The notes under the pieces are model-generated. The model did not search any database. It was given only the letters and a program-made list of their open reading frames with translations, and was not told the origin of the DNA. Of a stretch of DNA of 64,000 nucleotides, positions 60,396 through 64,000 are shown piece by piece. The stretch's first letter is position 1. Each line of letters starts with the position of its first letter. The translations under genes were made by a program, and so were the position numbers. This DNA comes from Streptomyces sp. NRRL S-118. GTDB lineage: Bacteria > Actinomycetota > Actinomycetes > Streptomycetales > Streptomycetaceae. The stretch covers positions 479,020-543,019 of the forward strand of contig NZ_KL591002.1 in NCBI RefSeq assembly GCF_000716335.1. Reading direction: 5' to 3'.

Positions 60396-61397
60396 CTACT
60401 TCCCGTTTCGGTTGTCGTACTTCTCGTACGCGTCGACGATACGGCCGACCAGCTTGTGCCGTACGACGTCGTGCGACGTGAGCATCGAGAAGTGGACGTC
60501 GTCGACGCCGTCCAGGATCTCCCGGACCTGCCGCAGACCGCTCTTGGTGCCGCCGGGCAGGTCGACCTGGGTGATGTCACCCGTGATGACGATCTTGGAG
60601 TCGAACCCGAGCCGGGTGAGGAACATCTTCATCTGCTCGGGGTTCGTGTTCTGGGCCTCGTCGAGGATGATGAACGCGTCGTTGAGCGTCCGGCCGCGCA
60701 TGTACGCCAGCGGCGCGACCTCGATCGTGCCCGCCGCCATCAGCCGCGGGATCGAGTCGGGGTCGAGCATGTCGTGCAGGGCGTCGTACAGCGGCCGCAG
60801 GTACGGGTCGATCTTCTCGTAGAGCGTGCCGGGCAGGAAGCCGAGCCGCTCGCCCGCCTCGACGGCCGGCCGGGTCAGGATGATCCGGGTGACCTGCTTG
60901 GACTGGAGGGCCTGGACCGCCTTCGCCATGGCGAGGTACGTCTTGCCGGTACCGGCCGGGCCGATGCCGAAGACCACGGTGTGCTTGTCGATCGCGTCGA
61001 CGTACCGCTTCTGGTTGAGGGTCTTGGGGCGGATGGTCCGGCCGCGGCTGGAGAGGATGTTCTGGGTGAGGACTTCCGACGGCGTCTCCACGCCCCGTCC
61101 CCCCGTCTCCTCCTTGAGCATGGCGATGGAGCGTTCCACTGCGTCCTCCGTCATCGGCTGCCCGGTGCGGAGCACCAGCATCATCTCGTCGAACAGGCGC
61201 TGGATCAGGGCGACTTCCGCCGCGTCCCCGACCGCGCTGATCTGGTTGCCCCGGACATGGATGTCGGCGGCCGGGAACGCCTTCTCGATCACGCGCAGCA
61301 ACGCGTCACCCGAGCCGAGCACGGTCACCATGGGGTGCTTGGCGGGTACGGTGAAATGGGCCCGTACCTGATCCTGGTCTGTGGGTGTGTGAGTCAT
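60396..61397 (-). CDS. phoH: PhoH-family ATPase
   Basis: The product has 333 residues from ATG 61397; ATG 61421 has AGGAGGT directly against it. Walker A is Gly-Pro-Ala-Gly-Thr-Gly-Lys-Thr, Walker B Phe-Ile-Ile-Leu-Asp-Glu-Ala-Gln-Asn, followed by Thr-Gly-Asp. It is an ATP-binding protein often found with YbeY and thought to take part in RNA metabolism. It leads the operon phoH-ybeY-CBS-MmcQ. Confidence 0.94.
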   Translation of the reverse strand: MTHTPTDQDQVRAHFTVPAKHPMVTVLGSGDALLRVIEKAFPAADIHVRGNQISAVGDAAEVALIQRLFDEMMLVLRTGQPMTEDAVERSIAMLKEETGGRGVETPSEVLTQNILSSRGRTIRPKTLNQKRYVDAIDKHTVVFGIGPAGTGKTYLAMAKAVQALQSKQVTRIILTRPAVEAGERLGFLPGTLYEKIDPYLRPLYDALHDMLDPDSIPRLMAAGTIEVAPLAYMRGRTLNDAFIILDEAQNTNPEQMKMFLTRLGFDSKIVITGDITQVDLPGGTKSGLRQVREILDGVDDVHFSMLTSHDVVRHKLVGRIVDAYEKYDNRNGK

Positions 61398-61562
61398 GGG
61401 CCGGCTCTGTGGCCTGCACATACCTCCTGTTGCAAGGTTCTCGCCGATCGAGACCTCTGGACTGTCCAGCGTACGTCGTGCCACTGACAGCACCGAAGGC
61501 TTTTCCGGGTCCCGCTCCGCGGGGGTGCCCCGCGGCGCGGGTCCCGGGCACCGCGCCGGGCC

Positions 61563-62684
61563 TCACGCCGGGCGGCGGAACCCGATGGTCGGCACGGCCC
61601 TCCGCAGTGGCCAGGGCCGGATCGGCGCGGGCAGCAGCGACTCCAGGAACGCGTACCGGCGCAGCGCCGCCGGGTCCTGGTCGGTGCATTCCTGGACGTA
61701 CTCCCACCAGGCCGCGACCTCCACCCACCCGGGGGCGGACAGCGACCCGCCGAACTCCTGCACCGACAGCGCGGCGGTCAGCCCGGCGAAGGCGAGCCGG
61801 TCGGCGAGCGGCCAGCCGGCGAGCGTGCCGGTGACGAACCCGGCCACGAAGACGTCGCCGGCGCCGGTCGGGTCGAGCGCCGCCACCTCGATGGCCGGGA
61901 CCTCGGCGGTCTCGCCGGTGCGGGAGTCCACGGCGTACGCGCCCTCCGCGCCGAGCGTGACGACCGCGAGCGGCACCTTCTCGGCGAGCGCCCGGGCCGC
62001 GGCGCGCGGGCAGGTGGTGCCGGTGTAGCGCATCGCCTCCTCGGCGTTGGGCAGGAACGCCTCGCAGTGCTCGAGGTCGGCGAGGGCCGTGAGGTCCCAG
62101 CGGCCGGTGTCGTCCCAGCCGACGTCGGCGAAGATCCGGGTGGAGCGGCGGGCGGCCCCCGCGACCCACGGCTCCCGGCGGCCCGGCACGAGGGAGGCGA
62201 CCGCGGCCCGCGCGGGGGGCGGGTACTCCGGGAGCTCCCCGACGGCGGTCCCCGGTGCCTCGTGGCCGTGGGAGACCATGGTCCGTTCGCCCTCGTACGC
62301 CATGGAGACGGTGACCGGGGAGTGCCAGCCGGGCACGGTCCGCGACCGGGACAGGTCGATGCCCTCGCCCTGCTCCAGGGCGTCCCGGCAGTAGTCGCCG
62401 TAGTGATCGTCACCGAAGGCGGCGGCAAGGTGGGTGCGCAGGCCGAGGCGGGCCAGGGCGGTGGCCATGTTGGCGACGCCCCCGGGGCTGGAGCCCATGC
62501 CGCGGGCCCAGGTCTCGGTGCCGCGGACGGGGGCGGAGTCCAGGCCGGTGAAGATGATGTCGAGGAAGACCGTGCCGGTGAGGAAGACGTCGCACTCCGG
62601 GTCGCCGGGGCCGCGCAGGGCGGCCAAGGGGTCGACGCCCGCGGTGTGTTGCCGAAGCTGCTGCTCTCCCCTGGGTGTGGTCAC
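61563..62684 (-). CDS. PfkB-family carbohydrate kinase
   Basis: The product has 373 residues from GTG 62684, six bases after GGGGAG; a longer frame to 62759 is not supported. The first signature is Ser-Pro-Gly-Gly-Val-Ala-Asn-Met-Ala and the second is Asp-Pro-Thr-Gly-Ala-Gly-Asp-Val-Phe, with the catalytic Asp. The substrate, a sugar or nucleoside, is unknown. It is divergent from the MFS gene, and a CRP-type box lies between them. Confidence 0.9.
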   Translation of the reverse strand: MTTPRGEQQLRQHTAGVDPLAALRGPGDPECDVFLTGTVFLDIIFTGLDSAPVRGTETWARGMGSSPGGVANMATALARLGLRTHLAAAFGDDHYGDYCRDALEQGEGIDLSRSRTVPGWHSPVTVSMAYEGERTMVSHGHEAPGTAVGELPEYPPPARAAVASLVPGRREPWVAGAARRSTRIFADVGWDDTGRWDLTALADLEHCEAFLPNAEEAMRYTGTTCPRAAARALAEKVPLAVVTLGAEGAYAVDSRTGETAEVPAIEVAALDPTGAGDVFVAGFVTGTLAGWPLADRLAFAGLTAALSVQEFGGSLSAPGWVEVAAWWEYVQECTDQDPAALRRYAFLESLLPAPIRPWPLRRAVPTIGFRRPA

Positions 62685-62804
62685 GGCGGGCTCCCCGGTC
62701 GCGGTTCCGATCTGGCCAGTGTGCCCGATTCCGGCCGTCCGCGACGGCGGGCGACGCACCGGAAATCCAGCTGCTTACCCGGCCTTCTCCGGCGCGAAAC
62801 ACTT

Positions 62805-62820
62805 TGTGACTCGGATCACA
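62805..62820. promoter_or_regulatory. CRP-type palindrome TGTGA-N6-TCACA
   Basis: TGTGA-CTCGGA-TCACA is a perfect match to the classical CRP half-site pair. It lies 121 bases before the PfkB start and 142 before the MFS start, in the divergent promoter region, so Streptomyces Crp may control one or both. Confidence 0.6.
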
Positions 62821-62961
62821 TGACCTCGGCTTCTCCCGCGCCGCACGGCCTTGATACAAATTGGCCCGCGTTCCCGCGCGGCCATCGGCGTGCGACATCG
62901 GGCGCCCCTCCCCTCTTCCGCTCTTTTCCCGTCCGCCGGGAATCAGTTCGCTGGAACGCCC

Positions 62962-64000
62962 ATGCCCTCGCGCCCGCGCGCCCCGTGGCCGCTCGTCGCC
63001 CTCTTCACCGCCGGCTACCTCGCCGCGTACCTCCTCCCGACCCTGGTCGGCAGCCTCTCCACCGGGCTCGGCCTCGCTCCCGCCCGGGCCGGACTGGTCG
63101 GCTCGGCCCTGCTGCTGAGCTCCGCCACCGCCGGCTTCACGCTCGCGGCCCGCGTGGAGCGGTACGGGCAGCGGCGGCTCGCCCGCCTCGGTCTGGCACT
63201 GGCCGTCGCCGGCTACGGCTGCGCCGCGCTCACCGCGTACGCCCCGCCGGTCGTGGCCGGCGCCGTCGTCGGGGGCTTCGGCTCCGGTACGGCGACGGCG
63301 GTCGCGGCGGCCGGGTTCGCGGGCCGCCGCGACCCGCACCGCGCCTCGACGCTGGGGCTGCTGTCGGTGTCCGCGACCGCGGGCGCGCTGTACCTGACGC
63401 TGCCGCACCTGGGCGGCGGGCACGCGCTGCCGTTCGCCTCGATCGCGCTGGTCGCGGCGGCGGTGTGGCCCGCCACGGCACGGCTGGAGACCGGGCACGA
63501 CACCGGCGGGGCGCGGGAGGCGGGCGCACCGCTGCCGCGCCTGCGCTCCGGCGTGGTCCTGGCGGGCGCGATGGTGTGCTGGTCCCTGGCGCAGAACGCC
63601 CTGTGGGGCGTGAGCGGCCGCATCGGGCTCGACCAGGCGGGCCTGAGCGAGGTGACGGTCGGCGCGGTCTTCGCGGCCGCGCTCGGGGCGGGGCTCCTCG
63701 GCGTCCTCGGCGCCGGCGCGCTCGGCGCCCGGCTCGGCCGGGCGGTGCCGATCGGCGCCGGCACGGTCGTGATCGCCGGCTGCATCGCCCTGAGCTCCGC
63801 TGCCGAGGGCCTCGCGTCGTTCGCCACCGGCGAGATCCTCTGGAACACCTGCTACCCGGTGGTCCTGTCGTACGTGATCGGCCTCGCCGCCTCGCTGGAC
63901 CCGCGGGGCCGCTGGGCGGTCCTCGTCGGCTCGGCGTCCTCGCTGGGCGTGGCGTGCGGGCCGGTGACCGGCAGCGTGCTGTCGGAGCGGGCGGGCTACC
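62962..64000 (+). CDS. MFS transporter, 3' end outside the window
   Basis: The frame is open from ATG 62962 to the end of the window (346 codons), so the C-terminus is missing. About ten helices are visible. The sequence opens Met-Pro-Ser-Arg-Pro-Arg-Ala-Pro-Trp and the first helix has Leu-Val-Ala-Leu-Phe-Thr-Ala-Gly-Tyr. Motif A is weak (Val-Glu-Arg-Tyr-Gly-Gln-Arg-Arg). Similar proteins are annotated as MFS transporters of the YbfB or AraJ type. The substrate is unknown. No ribosome binding site with good spacing was found. Confidence 0.8.
   Translation, partial: MPSRPRAPWPLVALFTAGYLAAYLLPTLVGSLSTGLGLAPARAGLVGSALLLSSATAGFTLAARVERYGQRRLARLGLALAVAGYGCAALTAYAPPVVAGAVVGGFGSGTATAVAAAGFAGRRDPHRASTLGLLSVSATAGALYLTLPHLGGGHALPFASIALVAAAVWPATARLETGHDTGGAREAGAPLPRLRSGVVLAGAMVCWSLAQNALWGVSGRIGLDQAGLSEVTVGAVFAAALGAGLLGVLGAGALGARLGRAVPIGAGTVVIAGCIALSSAAEGLASFATGEILWNTCYPVVLSYVIGLAASLDPRGRWAVLVGSASSLGVACGPVTGSVLSERAGY

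Overview
The window is a piece of a high-GC actinobacterial chromosome, almost certainly Streptomyces or a very close relative. The base composition, the codon use (third positions nearly always G or C), the frequent GTG starts, the ATGA/GTGA stop-start overlaps and the gene set all agree: class F sortase, DUF6243, XRE/DUF5753/DUF397 remnants, GlnR-like and Zur-like boxes, and a leuA leader peptide. No rRNA, tRNA, CRISPR array, transposase, integrase or prophage was seen. Most of the window is stable chromosomal core with a few accessory patches.

Layout. 1-5.2 kb: end of a VWA/SWIM zinc-finger pair, an acetyltransferase-like gene, an aquaporin-family channel and a SanA/YdcF-type membrane protein. 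5.3-17.4 kb: the nitrogen block, with an assimilatory nitrate reductase (5400) and a nitrite reductase operon (11860-15891), each preceded by a GlnR-like repeat array lying next to its start codon. Between them are cutA, a gamma-glutamylcyclotransferase-like gene, an FMN reductase with a MerR/SoxR-like operator, a repeat-rich surface protein with its sortase, and a TauE-type exporter. A TetR regulator and an SDR gene follow and share one operator sequence. 17.4-29.4 kb: VOC protein, PhoX-like Tat-exported protein, winged-helix regulator, pyruvate phosphate dikinase, tRNA-dihydrouridine synthase, an MFS exporter and an aldo/keto reductase with a probable TetR partner. 29.4-36.1 kb: glyS, znuACB-zur, uppS and recO. 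36.2-41.6 kb: two small coupled genes, a decayed XRE/DUF397 fusion, and a three-gene MoxR ATPase / VWA metallopeptidase-like / unknown module. 41.9-48.2 kb: LysR, methionine aminopeptidase with a divergent small XRE gene, a ferredoxin-NADP reductase, an ornithine cyclodeaminase-family enzyme and a TerB-like zinc-ribbon protein. 48.3-64 kb: leuA with its leader peptide, an M4 protease with an emfourin-type inhibitor, then the era - ybeY - phoH neighbourhood. That neighbourhood is interrupted by a DUF916/WxL surface-protein pair and by an XRE regulator with a divergent MFS pump. A PfkB kinase and a truncated MFS gene end the window.

How the parts work together. Nitrate is reduced by the molybdoenzyme and nitrite by NirBD, probably under nitrogen control. 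Zinc uptake is built by ZnuABC and shut off by Zur through two boxes on a leaderless promoter. Leucine synthesis is tuned by attenuation. Several regulator-target pairs can be read from shared or intergenic palindromes. The least described systems here are the WxL/DUF916 cell-surface pair, the MoxR/VWA/unknown module, and the sortase with its DTGG-repeat partner. All functions are inferred from sequence reading; no database search was possible.
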